Source of the DNA: JACQCV01 sp964634555 | GTDB lineage: Bacteria; Patescibacteriota; Minisyncoccia; Phycocordibacterales; UBA12445 | Assembly: GCA_964634555.1 (NCBI GenBank) | Contig: CAZWJJ010000007.1 | Location: forward strand, 1-25,135 | DNA length: 25,135 nt | Reading direction: 5' to 3' | Shown: positions 15,285 to 22,050 of the stretch, piece by piece | How positions within the stretch are numbered: the first letter of the stretch is position 1 | How the letters are laid out: every line of letters starts with the position of its first letter | The notes under the pieces: generated by a model | What the model saw: the letters and a program-made list of their open reading frames with translations, nothing else | Told to the model about the DNA's origin: nothing | Database searches by the model: none | Translations under genes and position numbers: made by a program

Positions 15285-15358
15285 CGACGATCAAATTGTC
15301 CGAGCTGTTGGAAAAGATGAAGGCTGAAGCCGCTGCGCAGTTCAGGGGAAGTAAATAA
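15251..15358 (+). pseudogene. Out-of-frame C-terminal tail of the tandem GH130 protein
   Basis: Read one base back, 15251-15358 encodes YYGGADKVVGVATIKLSELL and a short helical tail ending at TAA 15356-15358. It matches the C-terminal blade of the preceding GH130 protein (YYGGADTVVAVAEANLEQFL) and of module 1. One missing base in the TTTATTATT run (15246-15254) explains it. It is either a real recent mutation or a sequencing/assembly error. Confidence 0.85.
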
Positions 15359-15388
15359 TAAAAACACCCATTGTGAGGTGTTTTTATT
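15357..15388. terminator. Bidirectional terminator between convergent operons
   Basis: A perfect 12-bp stem AATAAAAACACC (15357-15368) with GGTGTTTTTATT (15377-15388) and an 8-base loop. The A- and T-rich arms provide a T-tract on both strands. It overlaps the stop codon of the out-of-frame GH130 tail and lies 15 nt from the stop codon of the minus-strand operon. Confidence 0.9.
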
Positions 15389-15402
15389 ATATGTAAAATT
15401 AG

Positions 15403-15840
15403 CTATTGATTGGTTTGACCGGCAGAAGTGGTAGGCGACGTGTAGTTTCTCATCGTGGCTGGTCTTATCTGAATTGTTTCGGCGGTGACACTGCCATCGC
15501 TATTTGCTGAACCGTTGACGGCCACATTTTCTCCAATCGTCAGATCGGCTAAAGTGCCAGAAACCATTTTTGATATTTGAGTTGTTGGACTTAAGAGGGC
15601 GATCTTGGTGCTTCCTCCCTGCGTTTGGATCGTTATACTGGTAGCATCTTTGGAAATTATAGAACCTCCGGTGAAGCCTCCGCCTGCTTGGCCTCTTCCA
15701 CCGTTAAAACCGCCACGCGCTTGTCTGGCCGCTTGGGCTTGAGCCGCGGCTTGGCTTAAGCCATATTGCATCCCGCCGTAAAAGGTAATTCCCACAATAA
15801 CTACTGCTCCTAAAATAAGACTCATTGATTTATTTTTCAT
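15403..15840 (-). CDS. Membrane-anchored DUF5666-like protein with Gly-rich linker
   Basis: A 145-residue protein, last gene of the sigma-factor operon. Residues 5-24 form a signal anchor. An Ala/Gln stretch (28-41) and a Gly/Arg/Phe-rich linker (ARGGFNGGRGQAGGGFTGG, 41-59) follow. The folded part starts SIISKDATSITIQTQGGSTKIALL, where short strands alternate with a TTQI motif and the DLTIGENVAVNGSANSDGSVTAETIQI pattern of DUF5666-type small beta domains. Function of DUF5666 is unknown. It presumably faces outside next to the MacAB-like pump encoded just upstream (29-nt gap). It shares its fold type with the product of 19612-20046. A C-terminal Ser/Thr/Asn tail is disordered. Confidence 0.8.
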   Translation of the reverse strand: MKNKSMSLILGAVVIVGITFYGGMQYGLSQAAAQAQAARQARGGFNGGRGQAGGGFTGGSIISKDATSITIQTQGGSTKIALLSPTTQISKMVSGTLADLTIGENVAVNGSANSDGSVTAETIQIRPATMRNYTSPTTSAGQTNQ

Positions 15841-15869
15841 AAATTTAACTTAACTTAATTATTTAATAA

Positions 15870-17105
15870 TTATTCATACCTCAAGGCCTCGATAGGATTA
15901 AGTGATGCAGCTCGTCGTGCGGGGTAGTAACCGAAAGCGATACCTATCACCGCTGAGACTCCGAAAGCTAGTAGGATCGATTGCCAAGATAGTACTGTGT
16001 TTACAATTTTGGTGTAGCTTATAAAAATAGAAATTCCCGAGCCGAGTACTATTCCTATGAGTCCGCCGATGAGCGTTAATGCGACCGCTTCAGCTAAAAA
16101 TTGGCGAGTGATATCGCGTTTTTTGGCGCCAATAGCCTTTCTTAATCCGATCTCACGGGTTCTTTCGGTAACTGTTGTTAGCATCATATTCATAATTCCT
16201 ATGCCACCAACAAGAAGAGATATGCCGGCGATTGCGCCCAAAAGATACGTTAAGGTTGCTGTAATAGTTGAAGCGCTGGCAAGGATAGATGCCTGATTAA
16301 GGACATTAAAATCAGCCTGTGTTGGGTCGCCGATATTATGTCGAGCTAGGAGGAGGGTTGTGATGTCGTTTTGAACTTGAGTCATCGCATCAGTCGAGGC
16401 CGCTTCGATATCTATAGCCGTTAGATATTGATTGCCGGAGAGAAAACGTTGAGCCGTGATGGCGGGAACATAGATCATGTCATCTTGATTGCCTGGGCCG
16501 CTTGTACCCTTGGCAAGAGTTACGCCAATGATGGTGAATTGCTGATTATTGATCTTGATTGTTTGACCAATAACATCGCTTGCTTGTGTTTCTACACCGA
16601 AAAGATCGGTAACAACAGTCGGTCCAAGGACTGCGACTTTATTTAATGAAATGTTGTCTTGATCAGAAATGAAACTACCCTGGTCTATGCTGATATTTCT
16701 GATTTGAGCGTAAGCTGAGGTGACGCCGTCGACTGTGGTATTGGTATTATTGCCAGTCCCAACAACTTGATATCGGCCGGAAACTTCTGAAGCTACCGAT
16801 GATATATTTGAAACTTGTGAGAGTATTGCGTCGGCATCAGTTTGAGTTAGAGTTTTGGCGCCGCCGCGGCCGCCGGAAACACCAAATCCTCCCGGAGATC
16901 TTTGCGCGCCAGGGAATATTTCTATAAGATTTGAGCCTAGGGATTGAATGCTGGATGAGATTGAAGCTGATGCCCCTTGGCCAACTGACACGAGTGTTAT
17001 AACAGAACCGATACCAATTATAATGCCTAGCATCGTTAATCCGGATCGGATTTTATTTGCTGAGAGCGCGGTATATGTTTCGTGAAGCGTGTTTTGAATC
17101 TTCAT
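15870..17105 (-). CDS. MacB-like ABC transporter permease (FtsX/MacB fold)
   Basis: A 411-residue permease with four transmembrane segments in the FtsX/MacB layout: TM1 at about 21-42 (LTMLGIIIGIGSVITLVSVG), a large extracellular MacB-type domain, then three helices (about 283-305, 333-358, 374-395). The conserved cytoplasmic loop TERTREIGLRKAIGAKKRDI, typical of the family, precedes the third helix, and ALRYE forms the C-terminus. MacB-type transporters are mechanotransmitters that export peptides, lipids or antibiotics from the outer leaflet side. Unlike E. coli MacB, the ATPase is a separate gene, 2 nt upstream. A Gly/Arg-rich stretch (SPGGFGVSGGRGGAKT, 70-85) sits at the start of the extracellular domain. 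No Shine-Dalgarno site. Confidence 0.93.
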   Translation of the reverse strand: MKIQNTLHETYTALSANKIRSGLTMLGIIIGIGSVITLVSVGQGASASISSSIQSLGSNLIEIFPGAQRSPGGFGVSGGRGGAKTLTQTDADAILSQVSNISSVASEVSGRYQVVGTGNNTNTTVDGVTSAYAQIRNISIDQGSFISDQDNISLNKVAVLGPTVVTDLFGVETQASDVIGQTIKINNQQFTIIGVTLAKGTSGPGNQDDMIYVPAITAQRFLSGNQYLTAIDIEAASTDAMTQVQNDITTLLLARHNIGDPTQADFNVLNQASILASASTITATLTYLLGAIAGISLLVGGIGIMNMMLTTVTERTREIGLRKAIGAKKRDITRQFLAEAVALTLIGGLIGIVLGSGISIFISYTKIVNTVLSWQSILLAFGVSAVIGIAFGYYPARRAASLNPIEALRYE

Positions 17106-17107
17106 AT

Positions 17108-17815
17108 TTAATGTTTATTCGCTCGTCTGCGATTATGTTTTTTATCATCTGAAATAATTAGGCCGTCGCGTAGGACGATTATACGCTCAGCATGTTCGGC
17201 AATATCCGCTTCGTGAGTAATTAAAATAATAGTGCGTCCGTATTCTTCATTAAGTTTCTGGAATGTGTCTAGTACAATCTCTCCAGTTTTGGTGTCGAGA
17301 TTTCCGGTCGGTTCGTCAGCTAGTATTAGAGTTGGATCATTTACAAGCGCTCTGGCGATCGCTACGCGCTGGATCTGCCCGCCGGAAAGTTCATTGCTTT
17401 TGTGCATAAAATGAGTATCTGTTAATCCGGCGGCGATGAGAGATTTTATTGCCCGCATCTCACTTTCTTTTTCATTTATATCAGCATAGACTAGCGGCAA
17501 CATCACATTTCGTAATACTGTTGTGCGAGGGAGAAGATTGAAGGCTTGAAAAACAAAACCGATTTTATCTCTGCGGATGTCGGCGAGCGCGTCGTCATCC
17601 AATTTAGAAACATTTTTGCCGTCGAGATGGTATGTGCCGGAGGTTGGCGTATCAAGACAGCCTAAAATATGCATCAGTGTTGATTTGCCTGATCCAGACG
17701 GGCCCATTATAGCTACGAACTCGCCATCTTTTATGGAGAAAGAAACTCCTTTTAGAGCTTGGAAAGCTGTCTCTCCGGAGCCATAGGTTTTGGTTATATT
17801 TTTTATTTCGATCAT
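17108..17815 (-). CDS. MacB/LolD-type ABC transporter ATPase
   Basis: A 235-residue nucleotide-binding subunit. Walker A is GPSGSGKST (about 39-47), the Q-loop is FVFQAFNLLPRTT, the signature is LSGGQIQRVAIARAL (about 143-157), Walker B is LILADEPTGNLD, and the H-loop is ILITHEAD. The LLPRTT after the Q-loop and the ADEPTGNLD sequence are characteristic of the LolD/MacB/FtsE group. It powers the permease encoded directly downstream. Start and upstream stop overlap as ATGA (17812-17815), so translation is coupled to the adaptor gene; no Shine-Dalgarno site is visible. The C-terminus ends in a basic tail (KKHNRRRANKH). Confidence 0.95.
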   Translation of the reverse strand: MIEIKNITKTYGSGETAFQALKGVSFSIKDGEFVAIMGPSGSGKSTLMHILGCLDTPTSGTYHLDGKNVSKLDDDALADIRRDKIGFVFQAFNLLPRTTVLRNVMLPLVYADINEKESEMRAIKSLIAAGLTDTHFMHKSNELSGGQIQRVAIARALVNDPTLILADEPTGNLDTKTGEIVLDTFQKLNEEYGRTIILITHEADIAEHAERIIVLRDGLIISDDKKHNRRRANKH

Positions 17816-19584
17816 AGTCCGCGCAAAATATTTCCGCCGCCAAAGCCTCCACGCACGGCCCCACCTGTGCCTGTCGCAGGTGATGCAGAAGATGAACCTG
17901 ATATGTTTGTTCTGATCACAATTTGATCTCCAAGGTTTAGTCCTGAGAGTATTTGAGTTTTTGTGGCATCATTTATGCCGACGGTTACGGGTATGCTTTC
18001 GGGTGTAAGGGTAGTTGTAATGCTCTGATTTGAATTTTTGGATGAGGAGGTGATCAGATTATTTTGTCCGGTGATTGAGGGATTGAAAACCATTACAAAG
18101 CTTTGTCCTCCTTGATTTTTGATGGCACTGGAAGGCACGACTAGGGTATTGACTGCAGTTTGGGTTATGATTTTTGCATTAACGCTCATGCCCGGCTTGA
18201 CTTGATTATTTTGTGTGTCTAGGGCGATCTTTACATCGTAGCTAACTACGCCTTGAGTGACAGTACCGAGAGGATTTTTTTGCGAGACTGTGCCAGTGAG
18301 CGTGAGATTCGGAATAGCATTGAATGTTAGAGTTGCCTTGTTGCTTAATGATATTTTAGCGGCGTCAATTTCATTGACCGACATGTCTACATATTGATGA
18401 TTGGTTACAAGTGTTGCTATAGTTCCGCCACTGACTTGATCGAATTTGTTGACAGAAACCGTGCCGATTGTGCCATCAAAGGGCGCGTAAATATAATAGT
18501 TAGCTAGTGTATTTTTAGCATTGGCTAGTGAATTTTCGGAGTTTGTGATATTAAGCTCTGCGGTTTGTAGGTCGAGTGGATCAGCGCCAGCCTGTAATTG
18601 GGTTAAGGCTTGTTGTTTTTCAGTAATGGTTTCTTTGTCAGACTGGAGGGAGGTTTGATCGCTATGCAAAGTAGTTAGGCGAGATGCTATTGTTGTGGTA
18701 TATCCGCTAAGTGTTGTGAGTTGGGTGTCGGCTATGGTGGTCGGAGTTTGGGCGTGGGCTTTTAAAATATTTTCATAAAATTGCACAAGTGCTGTGGATT
18801 TTTTTACTGCATCAGAGATTATCTGGGTAATGTCGTAGCTTTCGGCTAGAATTTTTGATAATTGTAATTGATCTGTGAGATCGGTTGATTTAAAATCGGC
18901 GAGGCCGTTATTCAGAGCTGTTTGGGCGCTGAGATAAGAATTGTAGGCATCATCTCGAAATGATTGGCCGCGAGGATCGTATTGGTTGATGGCTGTCATG
19001 TAATAATCTATATTCCATTGGGATCTATTTATATCAGTACCAGTTACGACGCCTTGTAGGCCGGTGACTAGGTCCGGCAAAGTTAGAAAGGTTGCGGTTA
19101 CATCATTTTGGGAGTTTGTGTAGTCCGTCGTTACGCTTCTTTGTGCGTTTGCCAGAGCGTTCTGTGCTTGAGTTAAAGATAGTTCCGTGGCCGGTTTTTG
19201 TAGTTTTTTGAGTGCAAGCTGGGCTGAGGTTAGGCTATTTTGAGCATTGTGAACGGACTGTTCGGCATTTGTAGGATCAATCTCCGCGATCAGTGTACCT
19301 GCTGAAACTTGCTGTCCCGGAGTAACACCGACATATATAATTCGCCCCGATGCCTGTGCCGTGATATTTAAAAGTTGAGAGGCAGCTAACTGTCCGGATT
19401 CGGAAACAGAGGCAACGACTGTGTCGTTAGTTACATTGCCTAATATATAAGTTGTTTGTCCGGAAGTTGATGTTTTGATGGAGTAGATCCACCAGAGAAA
19501 TAGTAGGAGGAAAATTCCGGCAATTGAACTTATTATTTTGTGTGTAGAAATAAACGATCTTAACCTGCTAAATTTTGAACTCAT
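17812..19584 (-). CDS. MacA-like membrane fusion protein, extended
   Basis: A 590-residue adaptor, much longer than typical MacA (about 370). There is a membrane anchor at about 16-36, a first half-lipoyl (ASGRIIYVGVTPGQQVSAGTLIAEID), a very long helical region (about 110-355, Gln/Thr/Leu-rich, containing an insert with NIDYYMTAINQYDPRG), and a second half-lipoyl (YAPFDGTIGTVSVNKFDQVSGG). A barrel segment with NKATLTFNAIPNLTLTG and KPGMSVNAKI follows, then VPSSAI of the membrane-proximal domain. The last ~20 residues are Gly-rich (RGGFGGGN). It should link the ABC permease to extracytoplasmic targets. The same insert-plus-hairpin architecture appears in the long adaptor at 3238-4794. Confidence 0.92.
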   Translation of the reverse strand: MSSKFSRLRSFISTHKIISSIAGIFLLLFLWWIYSIKTSTSGQTTYILGNVTNDTVVASVSESGQLAASQLLNITAQASGRIIYVGVTPGQQVSAGTLIAEIDPTNAEQSVHNAQNSLTSAQLALKKLQKPATELSLTQAQNALANAQRSVTTDYTNSQNDVTATFLTLPDLVTGLQGVVTGTDINRSQWNIDYYMTAINQYDPRGQSFRDDAYNSYLSAQTALNNGLADFKSTDLTDQLQLSKILAESYDITQIISDAVKKSTALVQFYENILKAHAQTPTTIADTQLTTLSGYTTTIASRLTTLHSDQTSLQSDKETITEKQQALTQLQAGADPLDLQTAELNITNSENSLANAKNTLANYYIYAPFDGTIGTVSVNKFDQVSGGTIATLVTNHQYVDMSVNEIDAAKISLSNKATLTFNAIPNLTLTGTVSQKNPLGTVTQGVVSYDVKIALDTQNNQVKPGMSVNAKIITQTAVNTLVVPSSAIKNQGGQSFVMVFNPSITGQNNLITSSSKNSNQSITTTLTPESIPVTVGINDATKTQILSGLNLGDQIVIRTNISGSSSASPATGTGGAVRGGFGGGNILRGL

Positions 19585-19611
19585 CTTAAAAAATTAAATT
19601 GTAATTGCAAG

Positions 19612-20046
19612 TTAAGGCAGAACCCTTATAAATTTGGCTTGAATTTCTGATTTGTCGTTTGGTTCGCCAATCACCATAATGTTTTGATCTACTTTCAGGT
19701 CGTTTGATTTGAGGTCATTTCTCAATTGTTTGATTGTGGTGCTTGCCTCTATTGAAACTATTTTTTCAACACCATCTCTGCCTTCTAAAATAAGAGTTGG
19801 AAATTGGATTTTTATGATTCTTCCGACGGCGCCGTTTGTTTCCGAAAAATCGTTCATCATTCTGCCCATGTATGAATTTCGTCGGCTATCAAATCGTCCG
19901 AATGTACTTTTATAATAACGTTCGCCGAATTGATATGAGAAAGCGGCTTTTTTGTAACCTACAAATTCTCCGATTTGGAAAATTAAAAGGGCTACAATTA
20001 AAATTACTGTGCCAACGATAATCTTTTTTAGGGTGTCTGATTTCAT
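19612..20046 (-). CDS. Membrane-anchored small protein, DUF5666-like
   Basis: A 144-residue protein. A signal anchor at about 9-29 leads to a short aromatic segment (FVGYKKAAFSYQFGERYY) and an Arg/Met-rich linker. From about residue 73, GAVGRIIKIQFPTLILEGRDGVEKIVSIEASTTI reads like a DUF5666/OB-type small beta domain with the same TTI turn as the product of 15403-15840; it ends VDQNIMVIGEPNDKSEIQAKFIRV. Role unknown. It sits between the probable anti-sigma factor (12 nt upstream) and the MacA-like adaptor (27 nt downstream), so it is a candidate extracytoplasmic sensor or accessory factor of the pump. Confidence 0.8.
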   Translation of the reverse strand: MKSDTLKKIIVGTVILIVALLIFQIGEFVGYKKAAFSYQFGERYYKSTFGRFDSRRNSYMGRMMNDFSETNGAVGRIIKIQFPTLILEGRDGVEKIVSIEASTTIKQLRNDLKSNDLKVDQNIMVIGEPNDKSEIQAKFIRVLP

Positions 20047-20058
20047 ATCTTTATTCAG

Positions 20059-20460
20059 TTAAATTGATAAAAGTTTCGGTCTTGTATTTTGAAATGTGAT
20101 TCTAATTGAGGAAAGAAGGATTACAACTGTAACGAGAGAAATAGTTATACCGATAAGAGGAATGGATTCTGCTAACGATAGAATAAAATCCCGCCAGTTA
20201 GAGATAATTGTTCCACTGTCGGAAATCACCAGAGATAAGTATTGATTAAAATTTGAAAGGTAAAATTCCTGGATAGTGTATTGGATCGCAAGTAGCATAC
20301 CAAGAATAGACATAATTGCAGTTGTTGCAGATAAAAATAGCCGGTTGTGGACTGATCGCTTTTGTCGAATCGCGATATTTTTTAAGATTTTATTTTGCAG
20401 ATCGTGCGGTAATTCAACACTTTTTAGGCTGGAAAATAGTTTTTTATAATTATCGTGCAT
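20059..20460 (-). CDS. Probable membrane anti-sigma factor
   Basis: A 133-residue protein 23 nt after the ECF sigma gene. The N-terminal ~38 residues are hydrophilic and helical (KLFSSLKSVELPHDLQNKILKNI), suitable for a cytoplasmic sigma-binding part. Two transmembrane segments follow at about 43-64 and 97-119, joined by a short extracytoplasmic loop of about 30 residues. No zinc anti-sigma (HxxxCxxC) motif is present and there are no cysteines, so if it is an anti-sigma factor it is not of the ZAS type. The call rests on gene order and topology, not on family recognition. Confidence 0.7.
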   Translation of the reverse strand: MHDNYKKLFSSLKSVELPHDLQNKILKNIAIRQKRSVHNRLFLSATTAIMSILGMLLAIQYTIQEFYLSNFNQYLSLVISDSGTIISNWRDFILSLAESIPLIGITISLVTVVILLSSIRITFQNTRPKLLSI

Positions 20461-20483
20461 ATTATTTTATACGTCTTAGGGGT

Positions 20484-21053
20484 TTATTTTGGTGCATTAG
20501 TGATTAGTTCTCTTAATTTCAAAATGGCTCGGCGGTGCTGGCTTTTTACGGTATCCAGAGGTTTTTTTAGTATCTTGCTGATCTGATCGAAGGTCAGATC
20601 ATCTTCGTATTTGAGCAGAAGAACTTCTTTATGCATCGGAGGGAGTTGGTCTAGTAGCTTATCAAGATTCTTCTTTTTCTCTGTAATGAAAACAAGCTCA
20701 TCCGGGAGTGGTTCCGGATCGACTAGACTTTCTTCAAGGGTGTCTTCATTTTTATCATTGAATATGTCGGAAAATGTTACAGATTTTTTTCTTCGCAAAT
20801 AATCAATGGCAGTATTTCTAGCAATGGTAAAAATCCAGGTTTTAAAATTTTCCTCGGCGCGGTATTTCTTAAGATTTTTCCAGACTTTGAAAAAAGTATC
20901 TTGGACAATATCTTGAGAATCTTCTTTATTGCGAGTCATTCGGAATATAAAACTATAGAGCGGTCTTAGATGGCGATTAAGCAGATTAGAAAAGGCTTCA
21001 TTTTCATTTTTAAGCAAATAATCTTCGACATTTTTTTGATCATCGTTTTTCAT
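20484..21053 (-). CDS. ECF-type RNA polymerase sigma factor
   Basis: A 189-residue sigma-70 family factor with only regions 2 and 4. Region 2 spans about 24-90: FSNLLNRHLRPLYSFIFRMT, the core-binding DIVQDTFFKVWKNL, and TWIFTIARNTAIDYLRRKK, which melts and reads the -10. A variable acidic linker (91-125) leads to region 4 (about 130-183) with LPPMHKEVLLLKYEDDLTFDQISKIL and the recognition helix DTVKSQHRRAILKLREL. It heads a seven-gene operon with a probable anti-sigma factor and MacAB-like exporter genes, so it likely drives that operon in response to envelope stress. I could not recognise an ECF-type autoregulated promoter. A TATTAT box ends 7 nt before the ATG. Confidence 0.93.
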   Translation of the reverse strand: MKNDDQKNVEDYLLKNENEAFSNLLNRHLRPLYSFIFRMTRNKEDSQDIVQDTFFKVWKNLKKYRAEENFKTWIFTIARNTAIDYLRRKKSVTFSDIFNDKNEDTLEESLVDPEPLPDELVFITEKKKNLDKLLDQLPPMHKEVLLLKYEDDLTFDQISKILKKPLDTVKSQHRRAILKLRELITNAPK

Positions 21054-21100
21054 GATGTTGATAATAATTTATCACAATTGCAATCTATACCACGAATTTG

Positions 21101-21127
21101 AATAAAAGAAAACCCCCTTAGTGGGGG
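21101..21127 (-). terminator. Rho-independent terminator of the three-gene cassette
   Basis: On the minus strand CCCCC (21127-21123), a five-base loop, and GGGGG (21117-21113) are followed by TTTTCTTTTATT. It ends the cassette and isolates the sigma-factor operon that starts about 50 nt further on. Confidence 0.8.
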
Positions 21128-21143
21128 CTGTGAATGTTAGATA

Positions 21144-21356
21144 TTATAAGTTTCGTTCAAAATGGCGGAATAGTTCAGTACTAAAAATAAAATAGTAGGG
21201 GAAGAAAGCAATAAATAGTGTGCCTTTGTAGAGTTTGAAAGCAAGGATGTCTTGAGGATCGAAGTCCAGGATATACATGAGTATACTTGTGAGTAATGCG
21301 CCTAATAGGCACAGATTACATTTGAATAGCCTTACTCGATTTTTGTGTGAGACCAC
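21144..21356 (-). CDS. Small two-helix membrane protein, unrecognised
   Basis: A 70-residue protein with a basic N-terminus (SHKNRVRLFKCN) and two predicted membrane helices (about 16-34 and 45-62). I do not recognise it. I chose GTG 21356 because GGAG (21366-21363) sits 6 nt before it, inside the end of the preceding gene; an upstream in-frame GTG at 21368 would add four residues and overlap that gene by 11 nt. Either way translation is coupled to the previous gene. It is the last gene of the cassette and is followed by a terminator. Confidence 0.6.
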   Translation of the reverse strand: MVSHKNRVRLFKCNLCLLGALLTSILMYILDFDPQDILAFKLYKGTLFIAFFPYYFIFSTELFRHFERNL

Positions 21357-21357
21357 T

Positions 21358-21570
21358 CTATTCTCCACTTCTTAGAAATTTTTGGGAAAAGTTGTACCAA
21401 AAAATTTGAAAAGAAGTTCCCACTATCACAGTTAAGATCGTTAGTCCGATCAAGGGCGTAAATTTATCATAGTTACAGTAGTCGAGAATTTTTAGGCACA
21501 GCAGTGTCCAAAGAGTAAAAATCAAGAATGACAGTATGATCAGGATAATGAGCCGTAAGTTGAATTTCAT
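21358..21570 (-). CDS. Small two-helix membrane protein, unrecognised
   Basis: A 70-residue protein with an N-terminal hydrophobic helix (about 5-26, LRLIILIILSFLIFTLWTLL) and a second helix at about 36-58. A short loop between them carries LDYCNYDKF. I do not recognise it. It starts 6 nt after the stop of the preceding gene. Upstream GAGATG can act as a weak Shine-Dalgarno site. Its size and topology match the next gene product, so the two may form a hetero-oligomer in the membrane. Confidence 0.65.
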   Translation of the reverse strand: MKFNLRLIILIILSFLIFTLWTLLCLKILDYCNYDKFTPLIGLTILTVIVGTSFQIFWYNFSQKFLRSGE

Positions 21571-21576
21571 ATCATC

Positions 21577-21975
21577 TCAGCAAATCACCACGTAAGATTT
21601 CTTGTGGCCGGTTTTTGTCATGTGGATATCGCGGGCGAACTGTATCTTCTTGGATAGTTCAAGCGCCTCGACTGTTCTTACGCCTCCTTCGGAGGTGCCT
21701 TCTACTTCGCTACATTCTTCTTTGGTTGCATCTCGAAGAAGTACTCCGCCGCAAACTTGAACGGCGACACGTTTGATCTGACATTCTTCGCTAGTGAAGA
21801 CGGCGACATTTTTCCCGTAGGTTGCTGACAAACTGCCTAGCCCCTTGCTGATACCTCGAAGATAAACTCTTTTCCCATCAAGAAAAAATTCATTATCCGG
21901 AAGGATAGAGATTGGATTCAAGAATTCGATCAGGGTATCGATGGCATCACGCTGAAGCTGTAATGTTCGCGACAT
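21577..21975 (-). CDS. Unrecognised soluble protein, first gene of an SD-bearing cassette
   Basis: A 132-residue protein that I cannot assign. The ATG at 21975 is set by a GGAGG (21984-21980) 4 nt upstream, with a second GGAGG just before it; a TTG at 22002 would lengthen the product by nine residues (four of them Gly encoded by the Shine-Dalgarno run) and is rejected. The N-terminal half is helical then strand-rich (ILPDNEFFLDGKRVYLRGI). There are four Cys: EECQ, VCGG, EECSE and the C-terminal VVIC. The Cys pattern could be metal binding or redox, but no motif is clear. No membrane segment. It is followed by two tiny membrane proteins in the same transcript. Confidence 0.75.
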   Translation of the reverse strand: MSRTLQLQRDAIDTLIEFLNPISILPDNEFFLDGKRVYLRGISKGLGSLSATYGKNVAVFTSEECQIKRVAVQVCGGVLLRDATKEECSEVEGTSEGGVRTVEALELSKKIQFARDIHMTKTGHKKSYVVIC

Positions 21976-22019
21976 ATTGCCTCCACCTCCATTTTGTTTC
22001 AATGAACTGAGCTGTGGAA

Positions 22020-22047
22020 ATAATAGCTAATTATCTTAAAAAGTCAA
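22020..22047 (-). promoter_or_regulatory. Sigma-70-type promoter of the three-gene cassette
   Basis: On the minus strand TTGACT (22047-22042), 16-nt spacer, TATTAT (22025-22020). The predicted start near 22013 gives a leader of about 38 nt carrying the double GGAGG. It begins within a few bases of the metK stop codon. Confidence 0.7.
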
Positions 22048-22050
22048 TAG

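Noticed and set aside
21976..22002. TTG start adding MKQNGGGGN to the cassette's first protein
   Set aside because: The Gly codons are simply the GGAGGTGGAGG Shine-Dalgarno run; ATG 21975 has ideal spacing to it.
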